Shown in pieces: positions 1-5,949 of a stretch of 8,175 bases of DNA. The DNA comes from Candidatus Omnitrophota bacterium. GTDB lineage: Bacteria; Omnitrophota; Gorgyraeia; JABMRN01; RBG-13-46-9. Within the stretch, counting starts at the first letter, position 1. Each line of letters begins with the position of its first letter. The stretch lies in the NCBI GenBank assembly GCA_016782495.1, contig JADHYL010000022.1, positions 1 through 8,175 of the forward strand, read 5' to 3'. A program made the position numbers and the translations under genes. The notes beneath the pieces were generated by a model that searched no databases, was not told the DNA's origin, and was given only the letters and a program-made list of their open reading frames with translations.

Positions 1-512
1 CGGTTTTTTACGGTAGCTTCTTTGTCGTCATCCCGCTGTATTAATTTACCGTCGCAATAATCGCAAATGCCTTCCACTTTGGCAGGCATGTTTTTTATAT
101 GGAAATTAGCCCCGCACCTGGTGCAAACCCTTCTTCCGGAAAGCCGCGAAATCGAAACTTCGCTAGATGTCCTGAAATATAAGACAATATCTAATTTTCT
201 TCCGGTTTTAGCGAACGCTTCGTTTAACTTATCCGCCTGTTTTTTGTTGCGCGGAAAACCGTCGAGTAAAAAACCTTTATCCGCGTCGACCCCGGAAACC
301 CTTTCTATCACGAGATCGATGACAATTTCGTCCGGAACGAGCTCGCCCTTATCCATAAAACTTTTTGCGCTTTTTCCGGTCTCGGTTCCTTTTTTCACAG
401 CATCCCTAAGCATATCCCCGGTTGATATGTGCGGTATCTTGTACACTTTAGAAAGAACTTTCGCCTGCGTTCCTTTGCCAGCCCCCGGCGGCCCCAAGAG
501 AACAATATTCAA
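1..512 (-). CDS. adk: Adenylate kinase, zinc-LID type (3' end cut by window)
   Basis: Interconverts ATP + AMP and 2 ADP in the cytosol. 170 codons are visible and the C-terminus lies beyond position 1. The P-loop GPPGAGKGTQ is at residues 7-16, the AMP-site motif TGDMLR follows at about 32-37, and DGFPR is near 85-89. The LID carries C130-x2-C133-x16-C150-x2-C153, the structural zinc motif found in many Gram-positive and thermophile enzymes, followed by QRDDD. The start chosen is TTG at 512-510. It gives LNIVLLGPPGAGKG, matching the usual N-terminus, and has AAGGAG (522-527) 9 nt upstream, inside the last codons of secY; I see no ATG that fits better. It starts 5 nt after the secY stop, so translation is probably coupled. 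The secY-adk order is the standard spc arrangement. Confidence 0.96.
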   Translation of the reverse strand, partial: MNIVLLGPPGAGKGTQAKVLSKVYKIPHISTGDMLRDAVKKGTETGKSAKSFMDKGELVPDEIVIDLVIERVSGVDADKGFLLDGFPRNKKQADKLNEAFAKTGRKLDIVLYFRTSSEVSISRLSGRRVCTRCGANFHIKNMPAKVEGICDYCDGKLIQRDDDKEATVKN

Positions 513-517
513 AACTC

Positions 518-1864
518 TTATCTCCTTCCCCTGATGCGGCCTTTTTTCATAAAGCCCTCGTAATGCCTCACAAGGAGATGAGATTCTATCTGTCGCATCG
601 TATCGAGCATAACTCCGACGATAATCAAAAGACCTGTTCCACCGAAGAAACTTGCCACCAGATACGGTATTTTTAACGCTCTCGAAACTATGCTGGGCAA
701 AACCGCTATTATAGCCAAAAAGATTGCTCCCGGAAGCGTTATGCGCGTCATGATAAAATCCAGATACTCTGCTGTTTGCTTGCCGGGCCTTATGCCGGGG
801 ACAAACCCTCCGAACCTTTTCATATTATTCGAAATATCAATGGGGTTAAAGGTTATCGCCGTATAAAAATAGCAGAAGAAAATAATTAAAAGCGAATAAA
901 CTGTGTTATAGACAAGCGTTTCCCGCGTAAGTATCCCCGCTATATTCTGCACCGCCTGACTTGGTATTAACCCGGCAATGGTCGCCGGGAAAAGGATTAT
1001 ACTTTGGGCAAAAATAATAGGAATAACCCCTGCCTGGTTTACGCGAAGGGGTATATAAGTACTCTGACCGCCGTAAATTTTTCTGCCGATTACCCTTTTG
1101 GCGTATTGAATCGGTATCTTCCTCTGCCCTTGCGTAATGGCCACAACAGCCACAACCACGCCAATGAGCATGAATGCCATCAAGATGAGCGTAAAAGGAT
1201 CTATCTGCGAGGTTTCCCGAGACGCCGGATTCACAAGTTGCACCAGCTGATATATGGCTGTGGGTAGACGCGATACGATTCCGGCTGTTATGATAAGAGA
1301 TATGCCGTTTCCTATGCCATGCTCCTGGATTTGCTCGCCGAGCCACATTATAAAAGCCGTGCCACTGGTAAGCGTGATTACAGTTAAAATCCTGAACGAC
1401 AAACCGGGAAATTGCACGATTTGCATGTTCTGAAATCTCGCGGGATTTTCCAGCCAGAGCGCTATAAAAAATGACTGTATAACGGCCAAGACGACAGTGC
1501 CATACCTGGTATATTGCATAATTTTTTTCCGGCCTTCCTCGCCCTCACGAGACAACCTTTCCAGAGAAGGTATTACCGCGGTCAAAAGCTGCAGTATTAT
1601 AGAAGCCGATATATAGGGCATTATCCCCAACGCAAAAATAGTTAATCTCTGAATTGCGCCTCCGGAAAACATGTTTATCATGCCAAAAAGCGTTCCACCC
1701 TGGTTTCTCGCCATGTTCTCAAAGAACTGCGCAAGCTTGGCGCCGTCTATGCCTGGTGTCGGAATAAAAGCCCCTATGCGGTAAACAGCGATCAAAGCGG
1801 CTGTTATAAGAATCTTCCTCTTTAAATCCGGAATCTTAAATAAATTCGCAAATGTCCCTAGCAT
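518..1864 (-). CDS. secY: Preprotein translocase subunit SecY
   Basis: Central pore of the SecYEG translocon in the inner membrane; passes unfolded secretory proteins and lets membrane proteins out sideways. At 448 aa it is normal for the family. About ten hydrophobic segments can be placed: roughly 16-36, 72-96, 118-138, 153-174, 186-203, 222-245, 277-298, 318-340, 374-396 and 400-420. The plug/TM2 signature (GTLFGMINMFSGGA, then IMPYISASI) lies near 57-88. The cytosolic loop with QRKIPIQYAKR is near 245-258. The loop FVPGIRPGKQT, which holds the arginine needed for SecA and ribosome action, is near 352-363. The C-terminal tail is basic. The ATG at 1864 has AAGGA 8 nt upstream, but that Shine-Dalgarno lies in a repeat element. 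The stop is 5 nt before adk. Confidence 0.98.
   Translation of the reverse strand: MLGTFANLFKIPDLKRKILITAALIAVYRIGAFIPTPGIDGAKLAQFFENMARNQGGTLFGMINMFSGGAIQRLTIFALGIMPYISASIILQLLTAVIPSLERLSREGEEGRKKIMQYTRYGTVVLAVIQSFFIALWLENPARFQNMQIVQFPGLSFRILTVITLTSGTAFIMWLGEQIQEHGIGNGISLIITAGIVSRLPTAIYQLVQLVNPASRETSQIDPFTLILMAFMLIGVVVAVVAITQGQRKIPIQYAKRVIGRKIYGGQSTYIPLRVNQAGVIPIIFAQSIILFPATIAGLIPSQAVQNIAGILTRETLVYNTVYSLLIIFFCYFYTAITFNPIDISNNMKRFGGFVPGIRPGKQTAEYLDFIMTRITLPGAIFLAIIAVLPSIVSRALKIPYLVASFFGGTGLLIIVGVMLDTMRQIESHLLVRHYEGFMKKGRIRGRR
522..527 (-). promoter_or_regulatory. Shine-Dalgarno of adk inside the secY 3' end
   Basis: AAGGAG read on the minus strand, 9 nt before the TTG at 512. It overlaps the last sense codons of secY. 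This site decides the TTG start of adk. Confidence 0.7.
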
Positions 1865-1883
1865 TCTAATCGTCCTTCGCTTG

Positions 1884-1939
1884 CCCTCCGAAGCCTACCC
1901 CCAGGAAGTTCTTCCTGTCAGGCGTAGGAGGGTCCTACG
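1884..1939. repeat. Hairpin repeat between rplO and secY (family A, large-loop copy)
   Basis: Two half-modules, CCTCCGAAGCCT (1885-1896) and GGCGTAGGAGGGT (1921-1933), form the imperfect arms of a stem (CCCTCC and GCC pair with GGC and GGAGGG). The loop between them holds a palindrome, CAGGAAG-TT-CTTCCTG (1902-1917). A second stem, CGTAGGA-GGG-TCCTACG (1923-1939), competes for the right arm. Both half-modules recur with one mismatch each at the rpsE/rplO junction. The L15 stop codon (1918-1920) lies inside the element. No T-run follows on the transcribed side, so a terminator is not supported. Confidence 0.75.
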
Positions 1940-2409
1940 TCTTTCGTCTTTCGTCTTTCGTCCTTCGTCCTTGTAATATCTACCCTACCGCCTGCTTCAA
2001 TAATTTTTTTCTTAGCGCTTTCTGAAAAGGCCTCTACCGAAATAGTTAAAGGCTTTGAAATCTTGCCTTCGCCGAGAATTTTTACCGGCAAAGTCTCTTT
2101 TTTTATGAAACCTGCATTTTTCAAGGCCATCTTATCGACGGATGAATCTTTTTTAAAATGGTTTAATTTTTCGACGTTTACAATTTGATATACGTTTCTA
2201 TCCGTTTGAATAAACCCGCGCTTGGGTATTCTTCTCGCTAAGGGCATTTGCCCGCCTTCAAAACCGAAACGGCGGGAATAGCCAGATCGCGATTTAGCGC
2301 CCTTCATTCCGCGGCCCGATGTTTTTCCGTGGCCTGAGCCGGAGCCCCTGCCTACTCTTTTCGATTTTCTGTTTGCCCCTTTAGGGCTACGTATGTTTTC
2401 TAGTTTCAT
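1918..2409 (-). CDS. rplO: 50S ribosomal protein L15, with a repeat-derived C-terminal tail
   Basis: Late-assembling large-subunit protein that binds 23S rRNA. The N-terminal glycine/arginine-rich region (VGRGSGSGHGKTSGRG, residues 18-33) and GFEGGQMPLARRIPKRGF (about 49-66) are the usual L15 signatures. Length is 163 aa, against about 145-150 for the family. The conserved fold ends near residue 145 (EAGGRVDI). The last 18 residues, TRTKDERRKTKDVGPSYA, are translated from the heptamer array and the hairpin behind it, so I infer that the original stop was lost. The ATG at 2409 has GGGGA (2417-2421) 7 nt upstream, partly inside the terminal stem of a second hairpin element. The usual upstream neighbour rpmD is missing. 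Confidence 0.97.
   Translation of the reverse strand: MKLENIRSPKGANRKSKRVGRGSGSGHGKTSGRGMKGAKSRSGYSRRFGFEGGQMPLARRIPKRGFIQTDRNVYQIVNVEKLNHFKKDSSVDKMALKNAGFIKKETLPVKILGEGKISKPLTISVEAFSESAKKKIIEAGGRVDITRTKDERRKTKDVGPSYA
1939..1973. repeat. Heptamer tandem array at the 3' end of rplO
   Basis: Five 7-bp units on the plus strand: GTCTTTC three times (1939-1959), GTCCTTC (1960-1966) and GTCCTTG (1967-1973). On the coding strand they read GAAAGAC/GAAGGAC. The array lies within the L15 reading frame and encodes the tail TRTKDERRKTKD. A sixth GTCCTTC stands alone at 1872-1878, on the far side of the hairpin, where its AAGGA is the Shine-Dalgarno of secY. Confidence 0.85.
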
Positions 2410-2419
2410 TGCGCATTCC

Positions 2420-2467
2420 CCACACGCCTCGCCTCCGTAGCCTCGGCGAAGGAGGGTAAACGTGTGG
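2420..2467. repeat. GC-rich hairpin repeat between rpsE and rplO (family A, compact copy)
   Basis: A perfect 7-bp terminal inverted repeat, CCACACG (2420-2426) with CGTGTGG (2461-2467), encloses CCTCCGTAGCCT (2432-2443) next to GGCGAAGGAGGGT (2445-2457). Those two half-modules can pair with each other and match the ones in the rplO/secY gap with one mismatch each. The element occupies the place where rpmD normally sits and overlaps the Shine-Dalgarno of rplO by two bases. The gap of 70 nt (2410-2479) holds no plausible small gene. Confidence 0.75.
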
Positions 2468-2479
2468 CCTTGTTCTTTC

Positions 2480-3001
2480 TTATTCCGAACTACGTTTTCT
2501 GTAAAGCCTTAGTTTCGACAAACCCACGTATGTAGCCTTAACTGTATTTATAGGATTGCGCGAACCGAGGCACTTCGTTAAGATATCCCTTATGCCGAAT
2601 ACCTCGCAGAGGGCGCGCACAGAGCCGCCGGCTATGACCCCTGTTCCGGGCCCGGCTGGTTTCAAAAGGACTCTCCCGGCCTTAAAACGGCCTATAATCT
2701 CGTGAGGTATGGTAGTCCCCTTCATCTGTATGGGGGCAAAGGATTTTTTTGCGTTGCCCAAGGCCTTGGTTATGGCCGCGGAAATCTCGTTTGCTTTCCC
2801 GAATCCTATTCCGGCCATACCTTTTCCGTTACCGACTACGACGAGAACGTTAAAAGAAAACCTTCTTCCGCCCTTGACGACCTTTGCGACCCTTTTAATG
2901 CTGACAACCTTCTCGATTAAGGTTTCTTCGGTCGACCCCGGCTCTCTTCTGCCGCCTGGGGTCCTTCCTCTTTTAAAACTCTTTTTTTCTCCTGTAACCA
3001 T
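2480..3001 (-). CDS. rpsE: 30S ribosomal protein S5
   Basis: Small-subunit protein near the mRNA entry tunnel; contributes to translational accuracy. Length is 173 aa, typical. The N-terminal double-stranded-RNA-binding-like domain spans about 27-92, with VVVGNGKGMAGIGFGKANE at 55-73. The C-terminal domain (about 100-170) contains KPAGPGTGVIAGGSVR and the signature NPINTVKATYVGL. A basic, low-complexity 25-residue N-terminus precedes the fold. The start ATG at 3001 has only a weak GGTGA 4 nt upstream. The gene follows rplR by 21 nt and is followed by a repeat-filled gap instead of rpmD. Confidence 0.97.
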   Translation of the reverse strand: MVTGEKKSFKRGRTPGGRREPGSTEETLIEKVVSIKRVAKVVKGGRRFSFNVLVVVGNGKGMAGIGFGKANEISAAITKALGNAKKSFAPIQMKGTTIPHEIIGRFKAGRVLLKPAGPGTGVIAGGSVRALCEVFGIRDILTKCLGSRNPINTVKATYVGLSKLRLYRKRSSE

Positions 3002-3022
3002 TTTTTCACCAACTTTACTTTG

Positions 3023-3376
3023 CTAAAAAATCAGTCCGTTTTTCCTGGCCGAATCTGCGAACATTTTTATGCGGCCGTGATAGAGGTATCCACCCCTGTC
3101 AAACACTACCCTGCCAAACCCTTTTTCTTTTGCTTTTTTTGCGAATTCCGCGCCCAGGCCCTCCGCGGCTTTCTTGTTGCCGCCATAAGCTATCGTTTTC
3201 TTTACCCCCGGCGCGCTTGTCGAGAGAGAAAATAAAGTGTTAGCGCTAATGTCGTCGATGAGCTGGGCGTACAGATTTTTATTGCTGCGAAAAACATATA
3301 GCCTCGGCTTCTCTTTTGTGCCGATAATTTTCTTTCTGATAATTTTATGCCTTCTTTTTCTTCCTTTCAGCTTCAT
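3023..3376 (-). CDS. rplR: 50S ribosomal protein L18
   Basis: Binds 5S rRNA together with L5 and anchors it in the central protuberance. From the ATG at 3376 it is 117 aa, normal for the family. A basic N-terminus (KLKGRKRRHKIIRKKI) is followed by the core strand PRLYVFRSNKNLYAQLID and the C-terminal FDRGGYLYHGRIKMFADSARKNGLIF region that marks L18. An in-frame GTG sits just upstream at 3379, giving one extra residue and a 4-nt GTGA overlap. I prefer the ATG, which shares one base with the rplF stop (TGATG). Either way translation is probably coupled to rplF, as no strong Shine-Dalgarno is visible. Confidence 0.96.
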   Translation of the reverse strand: MKLKGRKRRHKIIRKKIIGTKEKPRLYVFRSNKNLYAQLIDDISANTLFSLSTSAPGVKKTIAYGGNKKAAEGLGAEFAKKAKEKGFGRVVFDRGGYLYHGRIKMFADSARKNGLIF

Positions 3377-3915
3377 CACTTTACCACGGTCTTTCCGGCT
3401 TTATGCCTTACGTATTCGCCAACATACCTTATACCCTTGCCCGTGTAGGGTTCGGGTTTGAAGTATTCTCTTATCTCGGCCGCAACCTCCCCCACCTTGA
3501 CTTTATCTATGCCTGTAATAATTATTTGCGTCGGCTTCGGCGCGGTTATGGTTACCCCTTCGGGTATCTGGTGTCGCACCTGATGCGAGAATCCGAGCAA
3601 TAGCTGCAATATATTACCCGCGACCTGCGCCTTAAAACCGACCCCCCTAATCTCCAATTCCTTCTTGTATCCCTCCGTAACTCCTTTGATCAAGTTAGTT
3701 ACAATGGCCCTGGTTAATCCCTGAAGGGAGCTTTCCATGGCTGTCTTCTGCGATCGTTCGACGAGTACTTTATCGTCTTTAACCGAGACCTTTAAAGGAC
3801 TCGGAATCTTATGCTCTAATTTTCCTTTAGGCCCCTCAACCAGAATAAAATTATCCTTAACGGCGATTTTAACGCCCTTCGGGATCTCGATCGGTTTTTT
3901 GCCTACGCGCGACAT
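3376..3915 (-). CDS. rplF: 50S ribosomal protein L6
   Basis: Large-subunit protein near the sarcin-ricin loop and the factor-binding site. It has 179 aa and two tandem L6 folds: about 10-82, then 83-165 beginning near LEIRGVGFKAQ (87-97). The C-terminal signature KPEPYTGKGIRYVGEYVRHKAGK (153-175) is intact. The start MSRVGKKPI is the family's usual N-terminus. It lies 7 nt after rpsH, with GGTAGGTG (3920-3927) overlapping the rpsH stop as Shine-Dalgarno. The stop shares one base with the rplR ATG. Confidence 0.98.
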   Translation of the reverse strand: MSRVGKKPIEIPKGVKIAVKDNFILVEGPKGKLEHKIPSPLKVSVKDDKVLVERSQKTAMESSLQGLTRAIVTNLIKGVTEGYKKELEIRGVGFKAQVAGNILQLLLGFSHQVRHQIPEGVTITAPKPTQIIITGIDKVKVGEVAAEIREYFKPEPYTGKGIRYVGEYVRHKAGKTVVK

Positions 3916-3922
3916 ATTACAC

Positions 3923-4321
3923 CTACCAAACCTCGCAGATCAGTTCCCCGCCCAATTTCTTCTCTTTCGCTTCCCTGTCTGTCATAACACCCTTTGAAGT
4001 GGAAATGAGCGCTACGCCTAATCCGCCGTAAACCTCTTTTATTTCTTTATTGTTCACATAAACCCGCCTGCCGGGTTTAGAAATTCTTTTGAGTCCGGCA
4101 ATTGCAGGGGTTTTATCTTTTTCGTATCTAAGGTACGCCTTGAGGATCCCCTGCCTCTTATCGTCGATGGCTTTATAGTTCGCTATAAAATCCTCTTTTT
4201 TTAGAATCTTTAAAATGTTCTCGCTGACCTTTGAGCGCTTAACCTCCACGGATTCTTTATGGGCCATGACACCGTTTCTAATAACTGTCAGCATATCCGC
4301 TATTGTATCAGTTACAGGCAT
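3923..4321 (-). CDS. rpsH: 30S ribosomal protein S8
   Basis: Binds helix 21 of 16S rRNA early in assembly; in E. coli S8 is also the translational repressor of the spc operon. 132 aa, full length. The N-terminal domain begins with the usual DTIADMLTVIRNG (5-17). The C-terminal signature LGVALISTSKGVMTDREA (101-118) is complete, including the STSKG loop that contacts RNA. The ATG at 4321 has a strong double Shine-Dalgarno, AGGAGGGAGG. Upstream lies a 212-nt repeat region where neighbouring junctions are only a few nt long, so this gene may depend on its own ribosome loading rather than coupling to rpsN. Confidence 0.98.
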   Translation of the reverse strand: MPVTDTIADMLTVIRNGVMAHKESVEVKRSKVSENILKILKKEDFIANYKAIDDKRQGILKAYLRYEKDKTPAIAGLKRISKPGRRVYVNNKEIKEVYGGLGVALISTSKGVMTDREAKEKKLGGELICEVW

Positions 4322-4328
4322 CTATTCT

Positions 4329-4340
4329 ATCCTCCCTCCT
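4329..4340 (-). promoter_or_regulatory. Strong double Shine-Dalgarno of rpsH
   Basis: AGGAGGGAGGAT on the minus strand, with the proximal GGAGG 9 nt before the ATG at 4321. It is the strongest ribosome-binding site in the window and stands at the downstream edge of the AT-rich repeat region, consistent with independent initiation after a long untranslated gap. Confidence 0.7.
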
Positions 4341-4347
4341 TAAAATA

Positions 4348-4516
4348 TCTAAACCCTAAACTCTAAATCCTAAATAAAGTCAAAACTCAAAATCCAAAAC
4401 TCTGAACACTAAACAACGTTAAAACTCTAAATCCAACTGTTCGACCTTATATTTTGGGTTTTGACTTTTGGATTTTGGGTTTGTTTAGAGTTTAGTGTTT
4501 CGAGTTTAGAGTTTAT
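4348..4516. repeat. AT-rich strand-asymmetric inverted minisatellite between rpsN and rpsH
   Basis: The 212-nt gap (4322-4533) has no gene. Its left part on the plus strand is built of A-rich, almost G-free words, with AAACTCTAAATCC repeated exactly at 4358-4370 and 4422-4434. The right part (about 4451-4516) is the complementary type, T/G-rich and almost C-free. Inverted matches include CAAAATCCAAAA (4388-4399) with TTTTGGATTTTG (4466-4477), and AACACTAAAC (4405-4414) with GTTTAGTGTT (4490-4499). The inverted words do not keep one common centre, so this is a mosaic of repeats rather than a clean terminal-inverted-repeat element. I see no target duplication. Confidence 0.8.
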
Positions 4517-4533
4517 CATTAATCTGTTTTATT

Positions 4534-4719
4534 CTACCAGCTTGCCTTTACTACGCCGGGAATTTCCCCCCTCAAGGCGAGTTCTCTGAAACATATCCTG
4601 CATAGCTTAAATCGCCTCATATAGCCGCGTCTCCTGCCGCAAAGTTCGCAACGGTAATACTTCCTTACCTTAAACCTCGGGGTTCTTTTCGCTTTCTGCA
4701 CTAACGAAGTTTTTGCCAC
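4534..4719 (-). CDS. rpsN: 30S ribosomal protein S14, zinc-binding short form
   Basis: Small-subunit head protein, 61 aa: the short zinc-ribbon S14 (also called rpsZ or S14 type Z), not the ~100-aa zinc-free form. Cysteines 24, 27, 40 and 43 form C-x2-C-x12-C-x2-C. The C-terminal FRELALRGEIPGVVKASW is the family signature. The start codon is GTG at 4719 (VAKTSLVQKAKR), with GAGGTGA overlapping the rplE stop as Shine-Dalgarno; the gap to rplE is 4 nt. It sits in the canonical spc position between rplE and rpsH, which argues for the housekeeping copy rather than a zinc-starvation paralogue. Confidence 0.97.
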   Translation of the reverse strand: MAKTSLVQKAKRTPRFKVRKYYRCELCGRRRGYMRRFKLCRICFRELALRGEIPGVVKASW

Positions 4720-4723
4720 TAAT

Positions 4724-5266
4724 TCACCTCTTAAACGGCATTCCGAAAAACTTTAAAAGTTCAAAGCTTTCGTCTTTGTTTTTTGCCGTTATAACAATCG
4801 TAATATCCATTCCGTGAACCATTCCTATTTTATCTACATCGATTTCGGGAAAAATACCCTGCTCGGTTATTCCTAAAGAATAATTCCCGCCTCCGTCAAA
4901 GGAGTCAGCGCTTACGCCCCTGAAGTCCCTGATCCTTGGCAAGGCGACATTTATGAGCCTGTCCAGAAATTCATACATCCGGGAGCGCCTTAACGTTACC
5001 CTGCAGCCGACACTTGAGCCCTTTCGTATCTTAAAACCCGCTATGGCTTTTTTCGCTGTTGTGGCGGTCGGCATCTGTCCGGCAATCGTCGCAATTTCCT
5101 TAATAACGCCGTCAATAAGTTTCTTGTCCTGCGCGGCTTCGCCCAAGCCGACATTTATGACTATTTTTTTAAGCCTGGGTACCTGCAGCGTATTTTTAAA
5201 GCCGAATTTCTCCATCATCTTCGGTGTGATTTCCTTTTTGTACCGTTCTAATAGCCTTGGAGTCAT
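4724..5266 (-). CDS. rplE: 50S ribosomal protein L5
   Basis: Binds 5S rRNA and contacts the P-site tRNA in the central protuberance. 180 aa, typical. Signatures: LERYKKEITPKMMEKFGFKN at the N-terminus, LKKIVINVGLGEA (32-44), TAKKAIAGFKIRKGSSVGCRVTLR (70-93), RIRDFRGVSADSFDGGGNYSLGI (111-133) and the C-terminal LLKFFGMPFKR. The ATG at 5266 lies 3 nt after the rplX stop, with AAAGAGGT in the end of rplX serving as ribosome-binding site at 10 nt. Confidence 0.98.
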   Translation of the reverse strand: MTPRLLERYKKEITPKMMEKFGFKNTLQVPRLKKIVINVGLGEAAQDKKLIDGVIKEIATIAGQMPTATTAKKAIAGFKIRKGSSVGCRVTLRRSRMYEFLDRLINVALPRIRDFRGVSADSFDGGGNYSLGITEQGIFPEIDVDKIGMVHGMDITIVITAKNKDESFELLKFFGMPFKR

Positions 5267-5269
5267 GAT

Positions 5270-5581
5270 TTAAAATACCTCTTTACATTTCTTGCAAAAA
5301 CGCGTTTTTGCGCCATCTTTGAGGACATCGATGCCGATTTTTGTGGGGCGGTTGCATCCTTTACAGAAAATCGCTAGATTTGAAACATGAATAGGGGCTT
5401 CTTTCTGGATTATCCCTCCCTGCTGGTCGTCCCTGGTGCGCCTTGCGTGCTTTTTGACAAAGTTAACGCCTTCCACGAGCGCCCTTTTTCCGGCCGGTAA
5501 CATGGCCAGTATTTTACCTGTTTTGCCGCGATCCCTGCCCGCGAGAACAACGACGGTGTCGTTTTTCCTTAGCTTCGCCAT
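5270..5581 (-). CDS. rplX: 50S ribosomal protein L24, four-cysteine form
   Basis: Assembly initiator that binds domain I of 23S rRNA near the tunnel exit. Length 103 aa. An N-terminal KOW motif (KNDTVVVLAGRDRGKTGKIL, 6-25) is followed by the VEGVNFVKKHARR segment (36-48). The C-terminal half carries C73-x2-C76-x19-C96-x2-C99, a zinc-ribbon arrangement found in the L24 of many bacteria but not in E. coli; zinc binding is inferred. The ATG at 5581 shares one base with the rplN stop (TGATG) and has GGAGGT 6 nt upstream. Confidence 0.97.
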   Translation of the reverse strand: MAKLRKNDTVVVLAGRDRGKTGKILAMLPAGKRALVEGVNFVKKHARRTRDDQQGGIIQKEAPIHVSNLAIFCKGCNRPTKIGIDVLKDGAKTRFCKKCKEVF

Positions 5582-5949
5582 CAGATAACCTCCGGAGCGA
5601 GGGACGCGATTTTTAAAAATTTCCTCTCTCTTAGCTCTCTGGCGACCGGTCCGAAAATCCTGGTCCCCTTAGGATTTCCCTGCGCATCTATTATGACTAC
5701 CGCATTTCTGTCAAACTTCAGATACGAGCCGTCCGGCCTTCTAATCGGGAACGTGCACCTCACAATAACCCCTTTGGCGACCTCGCCTTTTTTTACGATT
5801 GCGTCCGGCGTGGACTCCTTTATGTTGCACGTAACAATATCCCCTATCTCAGCGTAGCTTTTTCCGGATCTCTTTAGAACGCCTATTAACGACGCCCTCT
5901 TGGCGCCGGTGTTGTCGGCTACGTCTAAAATGGTGCGCATTATAATCAT
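5581..5949 (-). CDS. rplN: 50S ribosomal protein L14
   Basis: Highly conserved large-subunit protein; it forms an intersubunit bridge with 16S rRNA and is the binding site of the silencing factor RsfS. 122 aa, exactly the family length. Signatures: MRTILDVADNTGAKR (4-18), RRPDGSYLKFDRNAVVI (70-86) and GTRIFGPVARELR (95-107), ending in SLAPEVI. The ATG at 5949 overlaps the rpsQ stop by 4 nt (ATGA). The stop shares one base with the rplX start, so both junctions look translationally coupled. Confidence 0.98.
   Translation of the reverse strand: MIIMRTILDVADNTGAKRASLIGVLKRSGKSYAEIGDIVTCNIKESTPDAIVKKGEVAKGVIVRCTFPIRRPDGSYLKFDRNAVVIIDAQGNPKGTRIFGPVARELRERKFLKIASLAPEVI

Noticed and set aside
67..534. 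Open frame on the plus strand opposite adk
   Set aside because: It lies fully antisense to a clear adenylate kinase, has no recognisable motif and a composition expected of a shadow frame.
1884..1939. Rho-independent terminator between rplO and secY
   Set aside because: The stems are good, but no T-run follows on the minus strand, and secY and adk continue in the same direction directly after.
1939..1973. CRISPR array
   Set aside because: The 7-bp units are directly adjacent with no spacers, and there are no cas genes.
4451..4490. G-quadruplex in the T/G-rich arm
   Set aside because: Only three runs of two or more G occur close together, too few for a four-run quadruplex with usual loop lengths.
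4322..4533. Internal promoter before rpsH
   Set aside because: A TTGACT word exists on the minus strand, but no convincing -10 lies at 16-18 bp; in such AT-rich repeats chance matches are expected.
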